Origin: an uncultured bacterium
GTDB taxonomy: Bacteria > Verrucomicrobiota > Kiritimatiellia > CAIKKV01 > CAITUY01
Reading direction: 5' to 3'
Length of the DNA stretch: 46,174 nucleotides
Assembly (NCBI GenBank): GCA_903958395.1
Contig: CAJBSZ010000505.1
Span: forward strand, 1 to 46,174
Position numbers and translations under genes: made by a program. Numbering within the stretch: the first letter of the stretch is position 1; every line of letters begins with the position of its first letter. Shown one piece after another: positions 25,690 to 34,337 of the stretch. The notes beneath the pieces are model-generated. The model was not told the DNA's origin, made no database searches, and saw only the letters and a program-made list of their open reading frames with translations.

Positions 25690-26795
25690 AGGACGACCTG
25701 AGACTGGTGTTCTGGGAATTGACGGCGAAGTGCAACCTGAAGTGTTGCCATTGCCGCGCCGAAGCGCAGGATGAGGTTGTCGCCGGAGAACTGTCGACGT
25801 CCCAGATCCTGGAGGTAGCCCGCTCAATTCGCAAGACCGGCGACCCGATCATGATTCTGACCGGCGGCGAACCGCTGGTGCGCAAGGATTTCTTCGAAAT
25901 TGCCCGGGAATGCGTGGGTATGTTCAGCCGGGTTGCCCTGGCGACCAACGGCACATTGGTGGACGATGCCATGGCACGCAAGATTGCCGACGTGGGCATT
26001 AAGCGCGTGAGCGTCAGCCTGGATGGCGCCACAGCGGCGACCCACGACAAGTTCCGCGGCGTCCCCGGCAGTTTCGAGGCCACGCTACGCGGCTACGATG
26101 CCATGGCCCGCACAGGGTTGTCCCTTCAGGTGAATGCCACCGTGGCCAGGCATAATATCGATGAGGTGGAGGCGCTTTTGGAAATGCTTCTCGCGCGCAA
26201 GGCGGACGCCTTTCATGTGTTTTCCCTGGTGCCGGTCGGCTGTGGCGCCGAGATCACGGACGACGTCCGTCTGGGTCCGGAGCAGTTGGAGAAATTCCTG
26301 CGCTGGCTGTTTGAGAAGTCCATTGAACTCAAGGACCGCATTCACATCAAGGCCACCTGTGCGCCCCAGTATTACCGGATCATGCGGGAAGTCGCGAGAG
26401 AGAAGGGGTTGCCTCCGCCCGGCGCGCCCCATGGTCACGGGCATCCGGGCCAAGGGCAGGGGCATCCCGGCAATGCCAACGGTATGGCGGCCATGACGCG
26501 CGGCTGTCTGGCGGGCTCTGCAGTCTGTTTCATTTCGCGAACCGGCGATGTACAGCCGTGTGGTTACCTGGATTTGCAGGTAGGTAATGTGCTCAAGCAG
26601 GACTTCGGCGCGATCTGGCGGGATTCCGAGGTCTTCAACGCCCTGCGAGATCCCGATAAGCTCAAGGGGAAATGCGGCGCCTGCGGCTATCGCGTCATCT
26701 GTGAAGGCTGTCGCGCCCGCGCCTATGCCGCCACCGAGGACTACCTGTCAGAGGACCCGGATTGCTTCTACGAGCCCAAGCGAGGCCCCTCCTGA
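25686..26795 (+). CDS. ahbD: Heme synthase AhbD (Fe-coproporphyrin III oxidative decarboxylase)
   Basis: 369 residues, radical SAM enzyme that makes heme b by decarboxylating two propionates of Fe-coproporphyrin III. SAM cluster at C16, C20, C23 (CNLKCCHC), ILTGGEPLVRKD, and a SPASM-like cysteine set at the C-terminus (GCLAGSAVC, QPCGY, KCGACGYRVICEGC, DPDCFYEP). Residues 244-266 contain a His/Gly/Pro-rich loop with histidines at 249, 251, 253 and 260, directly before the auxiliary-cluster cysteines; it looks like a linker insertion that could bind metal. The start at 25686 overlaps the ahbC stop. AhbA/B and siroheme genes are not in the window. Confidence 0.92.
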   Translation: MKDDLRLVFWELTAKCNLKCCHCRAEAQDEVVAGELSTSQILEVARSIRKTGDPIMILTGGEPLVRKDFFEIARECVGMFSRVALATNGTLVDDAMARKIADVGIKRVSVSLDGATAATHDKFRGVPGSFEATLRGYDAMARTGLSLQVNATVARHNIDEVEALLEMLLARKADAFHVFSLVPVGCGAEITDDVRLGPEQLEKFLRWLFEKSIELKDRIHIKATCAPQYYRIMREVAREKGLPPPGAPHGHGHPGQGQGHPGNANGMAAMTRGCLAGSAVCFISRTGDVQPCGYLDLQVGNVLKQDFGAIWRDSEVFNALRDPDKLKGKCGACGYRVICEGCRARAYAATEDYLSEDPDCFYEPKRGPS

Positions 26796-26840
26796 AGGAG
26801 AAGCTCGGATTGTTTCGCCTGTCCCCGCTTTCCTTAACGG

Positions 26841-27695
26841 TCAGCCGTGTTTACGCCTGAATCTGGCGGGTGCCTCGTCGATAACCTGTCTGAACACGCG
26901 GCTGAAATAGGCGCGATTGGGGAAGCCGGTCAGCTCTGCTATGGCGTCGATGGTTTTATCGGTCTGCAACAATAACCGGGCGGCTTCCCGGATCCGCATT
27001 TCAGTGACATACCGTGCGGCGGTGGTGCCGAAGTGACGCTTGAAGACCCGCTCGAACCCTGCCACGCTCAAGCCGGCCTTTCCGGCGAGAATGGGGTTGG
27101 CGAGCGGAGCTCCGAGGTTTTGCTCAATGTGGTTGCAGACGCGCATCATGGTGTCGGGCAACGGCGGTTGCCACTGAAGTTCGCGACGCGCCAGTGTGAC
27201 ATGGAGCAGCGCCAGACTGGTTCGGAAAATGGCGTCATTGGGCTCCCATGTCCTGTCGGCGGAAATCAACCGTTTCAAATCCCGGATCAGACACAATTCG
27301 GGGTCACGGGGTTTGAGTAATACCGGAGGGACGTGATCCAGGCGAAGAGTGTGTATGAAGCTGAACGCCAGCCAGAAGGTGGGCACCGGGTTAAGACCCA
27401 GGCAATGGAACAGGCAGTGAGGGGGGATCAGCATGATGTGCCCGGGTGTTAACTCAACCATGCGTTCGCCGAAAAGGACGCAATGTCCGCTTTTTCCGTT
27501 GTAATACAGCCGCCAGAAGGGACTGAACACGCCGGGAAAATTCCAGTTCCTGTTGGCGGGGAGATACCCGGCTTCGTGCAGGGTAATTCCCGTTCGGTCC
27601 GGCTTGACTCCGAGAGGGTCATACTCGATACCAACGCCTGAAAAAGGGCGATCATAGGCGCCGAGGTTGATGCGGCCATGTATTGAATAAGACAT
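26841..27695 (-). CDS. AraC-family transcriptional regulator
   Basis: 284 residues from ATG 27695 (MSYSIHGRINLGAYDR); ATG 27716 and TTG 27731 are possible alternatives, none with a clear ribosome-binding site. The N-terminal two thirds is a cupin-like effector domain (YYNGKSGHCVLFGERMVELTPGHIMLIPPH). The C-terminal ~100 residues are the double helix-turn-helix of AraC proteins: KAGLSVAGFERVFKRHFG, RIREAARLLLQTDKTIDAIAELTGF and the signature PNRAYFSRVFRQ. It is divergent from the URO-D/RhaT/RhaM genes and probably senses a sugar and activates them; the effector is unknown. Confidence 0.9.
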   Translation of the reverse strand: MSYSIHGRINLGAYDRPFSGVGIEYDPLGVKPDRTGITLHEAGYLPANRNWNFPGVFSPFWRLYYNGKSGHCVLFGERMVELTPGHIMLIPPHCLFHCLGLNPVPTFWLAFSFIHTLRLDHVPPVLLKPRDPELCLIRDLKRLISADRTWEPNDAIFRTSLALLHVTLARRELQWQPPLPDTMMRVCNHIEQNLGAPLANPILAGKAGLSVAGFERVFKRHFGTTAARYVTEMRIREAARLLLQTDKTIDAIAELTGFPNRAYFSRVFRQVIDEAPARFRRKHG

Positions 27696-27778
27696 AAAAT
27701 GGAGTCTAGGAGACATAGACGCCGTCGGCAAGGAAAGAGTATTAATGGGGTTGAACAGAACCTAGAGGAGCCCGAAAC

Positions 27779-28984
27779 ATGAGTATGTTTGATACCGTCG
27801 GAAAAGAACATTCTTCCTCCCGCTCACCCGGCACGCAGGCGAAACTCGAGCGTATGCGCAAGGCCTTGCGGCATGAGGAGCCGGATCGGGTTCCTATCAG
27901 CGATTTCTTCTGGGGTGGATTCATCCGGCGGTGGCGGGAGGAATGCGGCCTGCCTGCCGATGCAAATCCCTACTACTACTATGATCTCGACTGGATTTGT
28001 ACCGTGCCGAATATGGATCCCTGGATCAGGTCGTTCGAGGTCCTGAAAGAAACGCCTCAGGAGGTCACCGTCCGGACCGGCTTCGGCGCGATCATGCGCA
28101 AGGTCTATGACTTTCCCATGCCTGAGTTTGTGGGGTGGGAAGTTGATTCCATTGAAAAACTTGAGGAGGCGGTCAAAACCTTCGATTCGCCCTTCGATTC
28201 ACGTCGGTATTTCAGCGCGGGTGACAATCAGATTGCGGGGGTCGGCGATGGGTTTGAGCGTAATAGCCCACCCTGGGTGAATACAGTCGCCTCGTTGTGG
28301 CCTGATTTTCCGGTGTTCGGCAGCATCATTGAGGTCAATGAATGTATGACCCGCCTGATAGGGCCGGAGAACCACATGTTGTGGGTGGGGATGGAGCCCG
28401 AGCGAATGGCGGAAGTGGTGGCAGTGGTGGGACAGTTCTATCTGGACTGTGCCAAGGCGCAGATTGATGCCGCAGCGGGTAAACTCGACGGATTTGTGAT
28501 CTGGGGCGATATTGCCTACAAGTGCGGTACCTTTATGCATCCGGACTTCTGGCGCGAGCACTACAAGCCATGGGTCAAGGCGATTGCCGATTATGCCCAC
28601 TCCAAGGGGTTGATGGTTATTTACCATGGATGCGGAAATGTGCATGCCGTGATCCGGGACTTTGCGGAGATGGGGATTGATGCCTACAATCCGCTTGAAG
28701 TGAAGGCCGGCATGGATGCGGTGGACTTGCGGCGCGAACTTGGTCACACCCTTGGATTTTGCGGGAACAGCGATATTCAGGTGTGGGAGAAAGGGGATCC
28801 GGTGGCCATCCGGCGTGAAGTCCTCCGCAAGCTGAATGCGGCGAAGGGGGGCGGGTTTATTTTCCAGTCGGATCACTCTGTGGCGAGCAACATCTCGGGG
28901 AAGACCTATGACATGATTGTGAAACTGGTTCGCCAATACGGTCACTATCCGTTGAAGTTGGGCGAATATGATGAGGTAATCTGA
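27779..28984 (+). CDS. URO-D-fold (uroporphyrinogen decarboxylase/methyltransferase family) protein of a sugar operon
   Basis: 401 residues; ATG preceded by GAGGAG at 8 bp. The opening RKALRHEEPDRVPI is the URO-D superfamily N-terminus. A YHGCGN motif (H283, C285) recalls the HxCGN zinc site of MtaA/MtbA methyltransferases, followed by LGFCGNSD (C328). In place of the third zinc cysteine of MtaA there seems to be SDHSV (D365, H366). It lacks the arginine-rich N-terminal PxxRQAGR motif of true HemE, so it is unlikely to make heme despite the nearby heme genes. Context (AraC, RhaT, RhaM) points to sugar metabolism, perhaps handling a methyl group. TATTAA at 27740 may be a -10 with no -35, as in activator-dependent promoters. 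Confidence 0.8.
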   Translation: MSMFDTVGKEHSSSRSPGTQAKLERMRKALRHEEPDRVPISDFFWGGFIRRWREECGLPADANPYYYYDLDWICTVPNMDPWIRSFEVLKETPQEVTVRTGFGAIMRKVYDFPMPEFVGWEVDSIEKLEEAVKTFDSPFDSRRYFSAGDNQIAGVGDGFERNSPPWVNTVASLWPDFPVFGSIIEVNECMTRLIGPENHMLWVGMEPERMAEVVAVVGQFYLDCAKAQIDAAAGKLDGFVIWGDIAYKCGTFMHPDFWREHYKPWVKAIADYAHSKGLMVIYHGCGNVHAVIRDFAEMGIDAYNPLEVKAGMDAVDLRRELGHTLGFCGNSDIQVWEKGDPVAIRREVLRKLNAAKGGGFIFQSDHSVASNISGKTYDMIVKLVRQYGHYPLKLGEYDEVI

Positions 28985-28997
28985 TAAAGGAGAACCA

Positions 28998-30062
28998 ATG
29001 ATCGTTGCCAATCCCCTTCTCGGAACGTTGCTTCACGCGATCGGCGCCACATCGGCCGCCGTCTGCTATACGCCCCAGAAACAGGTCAAAGGCTGGTCCT
29101 GGCAGACCTATTGGATGACCCAGGCGGCATTCTGCTGGCTGATCCTTCCAATCCTCGGAGCGTATCTGACGATTCCCCAGTTGGTGCAGGTTCTGCAGGA
29201 AGCACCCCGTGACGCCATGGTTAAATCCTTTCTGTTAGGGGCGGCCTACGGGATTGGAGGGACCGCCTTCGGGGTGGCCATTCGGTATATCGGGTTTTCC
29301 TTAACCTATGCCCTGGCGGTTGGTCTTTCCAGTGTGCTGGGTACCTTGATTCCGCCGCTGGTGCGTGGAGAGTTTCTTGCCATCTTTTCGAAGGTCGGTT
29401 CCGGATGGGTTCTGGCTGGAATCGCGGTGGGGACGGTTGGCATTTTTCTATGCGGGCTTTCAGGCCGGCTCAAGGAAATGGATATTGCCTCGGATAAGGC
29501 GCGGCAGGGATTTTCGATTGCCAAGGGGCTGCCGCTGTGCCTGCTGGCGGGTGTGTTGTCAGCGGTGTATGGGTTTGCGCTGGAGGCAGGGGCGCCGATT
29601 GCCGCCATTGCTGAAGCGCATGGGGCCGGCTATTTCAACGGGAATGTAACATACATTTTTGCCAATTCGGGAGCATTTCTGACGACCCTGATCTATTGCC
29701 TCCACCTTCATCGTAAGCACAAGACATTAGGTGAACTGGTGGAATTGCCCGCAGGTGAGGAGAAGGCTTCGCTGTCCAGGAATTTCGTGATGGCGATTCT
29801 CACGGGATGCCTCTGGTATGGACAGTTCTTCTTCTATAATCTCGGCCATGTCCGGATGGGGACATTCAAATTCACGAGCTGGGCCATTCATATGATCATG
29901 CTGGTGCTCATTAGTAATATGCTGGGGCTGGCGTTGCGGGAATGGCGCGGGTGCAAGCCCCGAACCTGGGCGGCGGTCGCCGTGTCCCTCTCCCTGCTTG
30001 TCGGAGCGGTGTTGATGCTGACGACGGGGAATTATCTTGGAGAATTGGCGGCGGGGAAATAA
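28998..30062 (+). CDS. rhaT: L-rhamnose/H+ symporter RhaT-like
   Basis: 354 residues with about ten hydrophobic helices, RhaT family of the drug/metabolite transporter superfamily. Recognisable stretches are GIGGTAFGVAIRYIGFSLTYALAVGLSSVLGTL and the C-terminal FKFTSWAIHM, here given as landmarks around residues 85-115 and 292-301. AAGGAG lies 6 bp before the ATG, 13 bp after the URO-D gene. It imports rhamnose or a related 6-deoxyhexose. Substrate identity follows from the family and from RhaM next door, not from site residues. Confidence 0.88.
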   Translation: MIVANPLLGTLLHAIGATSAAVCYTPQKQVKGWSWQTYWMTQAAFCWLILPILGAYLTIPQLVQVLQEAPRDAMVKSFLLGAAYGIGGTAFGVAIRYIGFSLTYALAVGLSSVLGTLIPPLVRGEFLAIFSKVGSGWVLAGIAVGTVGIFLCGLSGRLKEMDIASDKARQGFSIAKGLPLCLLAGVLSAVYGFALEAGAPIAAIAEAHGAGYFNGNVTYIFANSGAFLTTLIYCLHLHRKHKTLGELVELPAGEEKASLSRNFVMAILTGCLWYGQFFFYNLGHVRMGTFKFTSWAIHMIMLVLISNMLGLALREWRGCKPRTWAAVAVSLSLLVGAVLMLTTGNYLGELAAGK

Positions 30063-30075
30063 AGTGTAGGACATT

Positions 30076-30414
30076 ATGAAACGCTATGGAACTGTGATTG
30101 GTGTCAAAGAAGAGAAGCTTGCGGAATATAAAGCCCTGCACGCCGCCGTGTGGCCCGAAGTGTTGAGGATGATAACCGCCTGCCATATCCGGAACTATTC
30201 AATATACCTGCGGAAGATGCCCGACGGGAAGCATTACCTGTTCAGCTATTTCGAGTATACGGGGACGGATTTTGCTGCGGACGGTGCCCGGATGGCCGCG
30301 GATCCCGTTACACAGAAATGGTGGTCATTCTGTATGCCCTGTCAGGAACCCTTGCCGGATCGCGCCCAGGGCGAGTGGTGGGCCGGGATGGACGAAGTGT
30401 TCCACTGCGAGTGA
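30076..30414 (+). CDS. rhaM: L-rhamnose mutarotase
   Basis: 112 residues. It interconverts the anomers of L-rhamnose. Active-site residues line up with E. coli RhaM: H22 ([12 protein letters not shown]), Y41 (HIRNYSIYL) and the tryptophan pair W82-W83 ([14 protein letters not shown]). Length is near the standard 104. It follows rhaT by 13 bp and ends the unit, with a terminator hairpin 47 bp downstream. No rhaA, rhaB or rhaD lies in the window. Confidence 0.93.
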   Translation: MKRYGTVIGVKEEKLAEYKALHAAVWPEVLRMITACHIRNYSIYLRKMPDGKHYLFSYFEYTGTDFAADGARMAADPVTQKWWSFCMPCQEPLPDRAQGEWWAGMDEVFHCE

Positions 30415-30460
30415 GCCGGAAGACCCTGTGAACGGGTCCTCAGGTTTCCCCCTAGTGACT

Positions 30461-30487
30461 GCCCTCAACACGATGAGGGCGGGTTTT
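30461..30487 (+). terminator. intrinsic terminator after rhaM
   Basis: GCCCTC (30461-30466), loop AACACGAT, GAGGGC (30475-30480), then GGGTTTT. The stem is perfect and followed by a short T run. It separates the URO-D/rhaT/rhaM unit from the SDR gene and argues against SDR starts upstream of 30527. Confidence 0.6.
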
Positions 30488-30526
30488 GTCTTGTCCGAAG
30501 GGCATTCTCTTGGTTCACTACCCCTT

Positions 30527-32080
30527 ATGTCTGATCGATCTTCCCCACAACTTACTCACTCCGCTGATATTGCCGTCCGCTTGAAGGCGGCGACTGAACT
30601 GCTGAAACAGGTCGCGGGAAACCGGGCCTTACTGGCGGAGCTGTCTCTTGAGGAGCGCAAGGAGTTGATGTCGGCCGCGGGCGAGGTCTATAACCCGGAT
30701 ATGATCGAGCGGCGGCGTCTGGTCAGGGCCACGGAACGCCTTCGCAAGGCTCAGATGATCGGGCGTGACCAGGCCAAGCTCAATTCAACGGGGATTCGGG
30801 AGTTGCGCAAAAAGCCCGTTTATATGACCCCGAACGGCCTGGCTCCGGCGAACTTTGAGCAAAAGGATGTCGAGGATCCCGACTTTCGCGAGGTGGTAGA
30901 TCCGCAGAATTGTTATGTCTGTAAGCAGGACTATACGAAACTTCATCCTTTCTACGATCATCTGTGCCCATCTTGCGGGGAGGTGAACTTCAACAAGCGC
31001 GCGGAGTCGGCGGATTTGAGCGGGCGGGTGGCACTGTTGACCGGTGGACGCGTGAAGATCGGCTATCAGGCGGGAATCAAGCTGTTGCGGGCCGGGGCGC
31101 ACCTCATTGTCTGCACCCGGTTCCCCCGCGATTCCGCCTTGCGTTACGCCGCCGAGCCGGATTTTCCGGAGTGGGGGAACCGCCTTGAAATTTTCGGCCT
31201 CGACTTCCGTCACACCCCGAGTGTGGAAGCGTTCTGTCGTCATCTTCTGGCAACCCGGAGCCGACTTGATTTTATCATCAACAATGCGTGCCAGACTGTG
31301 CGGCGTCCGCCGGATTATTATCAGCACATGATGGAGCTTGAGACGGCCGCATTGAGCGATATGCCGGAGCAGGTCCGCCGGTTGCTGGGTGCGTATGAGG
31401 GTTTGCGTGGGTACCACATGCTTCCGGAAGGTGATGCGGTGGCGGCCCGGAAACGAATGTCGGAAGTGGCGGGATTGACCCATGCCGCCGAGTTATCCCA
31501 AGTGCCCTTGTTGCCCGATGAGCTCGCCGCCCAGAGGGATTTGTTTCCTGAAGGGCAGCTTGACAAGGATCTCCAGCAGGTGGATCTGCGGACCACCAAC
31601 TCCTGGCGGTTACTGATGGCGGACGTTCCCGCCGTGGAGTTGCTGGAGGTGCATCTGGTAAATGCCATTGCCCCCTTCATCCTGAATGCGCGGCTCAAGC
31701 CCCTGATGTTGCGCACCCCGGAACGGGACAAGCATATCGTGAACGTCTCGGCCATGGAGGGTCAGTTTTACCGGAAGCTCAAGACCACGCGGCATCCGCA
31801 TACCAACATGGCCAAGGCGGCACTGAATATGATGACGCGCACCTCGGCGACTGACTATTTCAACGACGGTATCCACATGAACGCTGTGGATACCGGGTGG
31901 GTGACCGATGAGGATCCCGTGCAACTTGCGGAACTCAAGACGAAGATGCATCGGTTTCACCCTCCACTGGATATTGTGGATGGGGCGGCGCGCATCGTGG
32001 ATCCGATTATTTCCGGCTTCAATACAGGGGTGCATGTCTGGGGAAAATTCCTCAAGGATTACCAGCCGACGGACTGGTAA
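30527..32080 (+). CDS. zinc-ribbon SDR-family protein without the catalytic tyrosine
   Basis: 517 residues from ATG 30527 (MSDRSSPQL). An N-terminal ~110-residue helical region is followed by a four-cysteine knuckle C129, C132, C147, C150 (CYVC...CPSC), like a rubredoxin or zinc ribbon, and then by a short-chain dehydrogenase domain: [15 protein letters not shown] (TGxxxGxG variant), INNACQT (NNAG variant), NVSAMEG with S408, and MAKAAL with K430. The position of the YxxxK tyrosine is T426 (HTNMAK). I believe relatives share this, but cannot check. NAD(P) binding is likely; the reaction is unknown. The gene is 11 bp before the OppB-like gene and may be cotranscribed. Confidence 0.72.
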   Translation: MSDRSSPQLTHSADIAVRLKAATELLKQVAGNRALLAELSLEERKELMSAAGEVYNPDMIERRRLVRATERLRKAQMIGRDQAKLNSTGIRELRKKPVYMTPNGLAPANFEQKDVEDPDFREVVDPQNCYVCKQDYTKLHPFYDHLCPSCGEVNFNKRAESADLSGRVALLTGGRVKIGYQAGIKLLRAGAHLIVCTRFPRDSALRYAAEPDFPEWGNRLEIFGLDFRHTPSVEAFCRHLLATRSRLDFIINNACQTVRRPPDYYQHMMELETAALSDMPEQVRRLLGAYEGLRGYHMLPEGDAVAARKRMSEVAGLTHAAELSQVPLLPDELAAQRDLFPEGQLDKDLQQVDLRTTNSWRLLMADVPAVELLEVHLVNAIAPFILNARLKPLMLRTPERDKHIVNVSAMEGQFYRKLKTTRHPHTNMAKAALNMMTRTSATDYFNDGIHMNAVDTGWVTDEDPVQLAELKTKMHRFHPPLDIVDGAARIVDPIISGFNTGVHVWGKFLKDYQPTDW

Positions 32081-32091
32081 GTGGATGATTC

Positions 32092-33348
32092 ATGATACCT
32101 TTCATCATACGCCGCGTTCTCACTATGATCCCCATCATCCTCGGGGTGATTCTCATCACATTCCTTCTGTTCAACGTGGTGGGGGGGAGTCCGGCCTCCA
32201 TGGCCCTTGGGAAAAACGCCTCGCCTCAGGCGTTGGAGGAGTTTGATGAGCAACGCGGATTCAACAAACCGGCTGTGCTCGGGTGGTGGACCTCGACGAG
32301 GGCCCTTCCGGAAACCCGTTTCGCTGAAGGGCTCACGCTTTCCGCCGGAACCAACTTTCCGATCAAAATGCTGTTTCCTCTGCAACCGGACACCGTTTAT
32401 CGTCTCCGGTGCGGGATCAGCCGCATGGCGGGTTCGGTTTCATGGATTCCGGCAAGCGGCGTAACAGCCGTGTCGCCCGCCCATGATTCCGCTGAATTGA
32501 TTTTCAGGACTGGCGCGAAGGGGACGGCGATGCCGGTCACATTGTTTGTGCAACACGGGACGCTGGATGTGCGTTCGCTTCTTTTGAGCCGGAGGATGCC
32601 CCATTGGTATGATTCGCAGTTGGTGCATTATTTCAAATTGCTGGCCCGTTTTGACTTGGGGACATCGCTGGCGACCAATGAGAAGGTGACGACGATGTTG
32701 AAGCGGGGGATTGGCCCCTCCCTGGCGCTGACCATCCCGATATTCTTTGGCGGGTTGGTGTTATCGGTGGGATTGGCACTGGTCTGTGCGTACTGGCGCA
32801 ATCGGTGGGTGGACCGGGTCCTGGTCATCACGGCAGTTGCCCTGATGAGTGTGAACTATCTTGTGTGGATTATTTTCGGCCAGTTTTTCATGGCCTACAA
32901 ATTGAAATGGTTTCCGATTTGGGGCTTTGAGGCGTGGAGTTATCTTCTCCTTCCTGTGATCATCGGCATCATCAGCGGGTTGGGTTCGAATTTGAGGTTC
33001 TACCGGACCGTGCTGCTGGATGAACTCTACAAGGACTATGTCCGGACGGCCTATGCGAAGGGGTTGGGGCCGACGGCGGTCTTGTTCAAGCACGTACTGC
33101 CCAATGCGTTGATCCCGATCGTCACCAACACCGCGTTGGCGTTGCCGTTTCTGTATACGGGAAGCCTGTTGTTGGAGAGTTTTTTCGGAGTTCCGGGGCT
33201 TGGCGGCCTGAGCGTGAATGCGATCAATTCATCCGATGTGGATGTGGTTCGGGGTGTCGTCCTGGTGGGGGCGATCCTTTATGTGGTGGCTAGTCTGCTG
33301 ACGGATTTGTGTTATGCGATGGTGGATCCGCGGGTGAAGTTGAAATAA
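32092..33348 (+). CDS. ABC transporter permease, OppB/DppB type, with inserted extracytoplasmic beta-rich domain
   Basis: 418 residues, longer than the usual 310-360. TM1 (MIPFIIRRVLTMIPIILGVI) and the core from residue 173 on (DSQLVHYFKLLARFDLGTSL, the EAA loop VRTAYAKGLGPTAVLFKHVLPNAL, and the end DLCYAMVDPRVKLK) are standard for peptide/nickel permeases. Between TM1 and TM2, residues ~62-172 replace the usual short loop with a segment rich in beta strands: LTLSAGTNFPIKMLFPL, DTVYRLRCGIS, AELIFRTGAKG, HGTLDVRSLLLSRR. This resembles CBM4/9-like carbohydrate-binding modules and should lie outside the cytoplasmic membrane. Partner permease is next; ATPase and binding protein are not in the window. 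Confidence 0.85.
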   Translation: MIPFIIRRVLTMIPIILGVILITFLLFNVVGGSPASMALGKNASPQALEEFDEQRGFNKPAVLGWWTSTRALPETRFAEGLTLSAGTNFPIKMLFPLQPDTVYRLRCGISRMAGSVSWIPASGVTAVSPAHDSAELIFRTGAKGTAMPVTLFVQHGTLDVRSLLLSRRMPHWYDSQLVHYFKLLARFDLGTSLATNEKVTTMLKRGIGPSLALTIPIFFGGLVLSVGLALVCAYWRNRWVDRVLVITAVALMSVNYLVWIIFGQFFMAYKLKWFPIWGFEAWSYLLLPVIIGIISGLGSNLRFYRTVLLDELYKDYVRTAYAKGLGPTAVLFKHVLPNALIPIVTNTALALPFLYTGSLLLESFFGVPGLGGLSVNAINSSDVDVVRGVVLVGAILYVVASLLTDLCYAMVDPRVKLK

Positions 33349-33382
33349 GCGTGGATTATTGAATATGCAAGAAGGGCAGTCA

Positions 33383-34333
33383 ATGTGGAGGGGGGTGTGG
33401 CGGGAGTTGTGTCGGCGCCGGCTCATTCGCGCATGCCTGTGGGTCATCGCTGCCTTTACGCTGGTGGCCGTCTACGGGGAGGTTGTGTACCGCTATTATC
33501 AGGCCGTGGATCGCACACCGTCCTACCAGCAGGTCAATCTCAGCGAACGTTATCTCCCCCCGAGCTTTCTCCGGCATCCGTTTGAGTCAGTCCGTCAGGC
33601 GGCGGGGGAGAGTGCCTTCCGCCGGGTGTGGCGTGGATTCGGGAATCTGGCCTACCGACCGTGGGGGACGGATAATCTTGGCCGCGATGTGCTCCAGCGG
33701 ACGGTGCAGGGGGCGCGCATTGCTTTCCTGGTCGGCGTCGTCACCTCACTGATCGCCATTCCCATCGGAATGATTCTCGGGTGTGTCGCCGGATATTTCG
33801 GACGCTGGGTGGACGAGGGTATTGTCTGGCTCTATTCAACGATGGAAAGCATTCCCGGCCTCCTGTTCATCCTGGCCATTTCCATGGTGGTGGGGAAAGG
33901 CCTGCTGGGGGTCTATATGGGGATCGGGTTGACCACCTGGGTGGGCCTGTGCCGGTTATTGCGGGCTGAAGTAATGAAGCATCGTGACCGGTCCTATGTG
34001 ATGGCGGCGCGTTCATTGGGCTACGGGAACGGACGGATCATTTTTCGCCATATCCTTCCGAATGTGTTTCATATCGTGATCATCACGTTTTCAATCCGGT
34101 TTCCCGCAGCGATCGGAACCGAAGTGTTCATGAGTTTTCTCGGAATTGGAGTGCAGGGAGAACCGTCTTGGGGTATTATGATAGGAAATGCACGACTTCG
34201 CCTGTGGCAGGGGATGTGGTGGGAATTGACGGCGGTGACGGTTGTAATTCTGGCGGTAGTCCTGGCGTTTAATCTGGTGGGCGATGCCTTACGCGACGCC
34301 CTGGATCCGCGGTCGAGAGAGAGGGAAAGTTAA
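33383..34333 (+). CDS. ABC transporter permease, OppC/DppC type
   Basis: 316 residues from ATG 33383 (MWRGVWRELCRRRLIR), which has AAGAAGG seven bp upstream; ATG 33365 and TTG 33359 are less well placed. One N-terminal helix and a periplasmic loop are followed by GTDNLGRDVLQRTVQGARIA, the OppC signature, and the EAA loop YVMAARSLGYGNGRIIFRHILPN. It forms a heterodimer with the OppB-like protein. The substrate could be a peptide or an oligosaccharide, since both are carried by this family. Confidence 0.9.
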   Translation: MWRGVWRELCRRRLIRACLWVIAAFTLVAVYGEVVYRYYQAVDRTPSYQQVNLSERYLPPSFLRHPFESVRQAAGESAFRRVWRGFGNLAYRPWGTDNLGRDVLQRTVQGARIAFLVGVVTSLIAIPIGMILGCVAGYFGRWVDEGIVWLYSTMESIPGLLFILAISMVVGKGLLGVYMGIGLTTWVGLCRLLRAEVMKHRDRSYVMAARSLGYGNGRIIFRHILPNVFHIVIITFSIRFPAAIGTEVFMSFLGIGVQGEPSWGIMIGNARLRLWQGMWWELTAVTVVILAVVLAFNLVGDALRDALDPRSRERES

Positions 34334-34337
34334 TATT

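Noticed and set aside
26789-26800. CTCC-TGAA-GGAG hairpin at the ahbD stop as a terminator
   Set aside because: Only four base pairs and no T-tract; likely chance.
27705-27766. TCTAGG/CCTAGA inverted pair between araC and the URO-D gene as operator
   Set aside because: Six-base arms 50 bp apart, one overlapping the ribosome-binding site; AraC sites are usually direct repeats, so no support.
27779-28984. Reading the URO-D-family gene as hemE of the nearby heme cluster
   Set aside because: It lacks the HemE N-terminal arginine motif, is on a separate transcription unit with sugar genes, and the Ahb route does not need coproporphyrinogen from HemE.
26841-30414. Complete L-rhamnose catabolic operon
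   Set aside because: Only transporter and mutarotase are present; no isomerase, kinase or aldolase.
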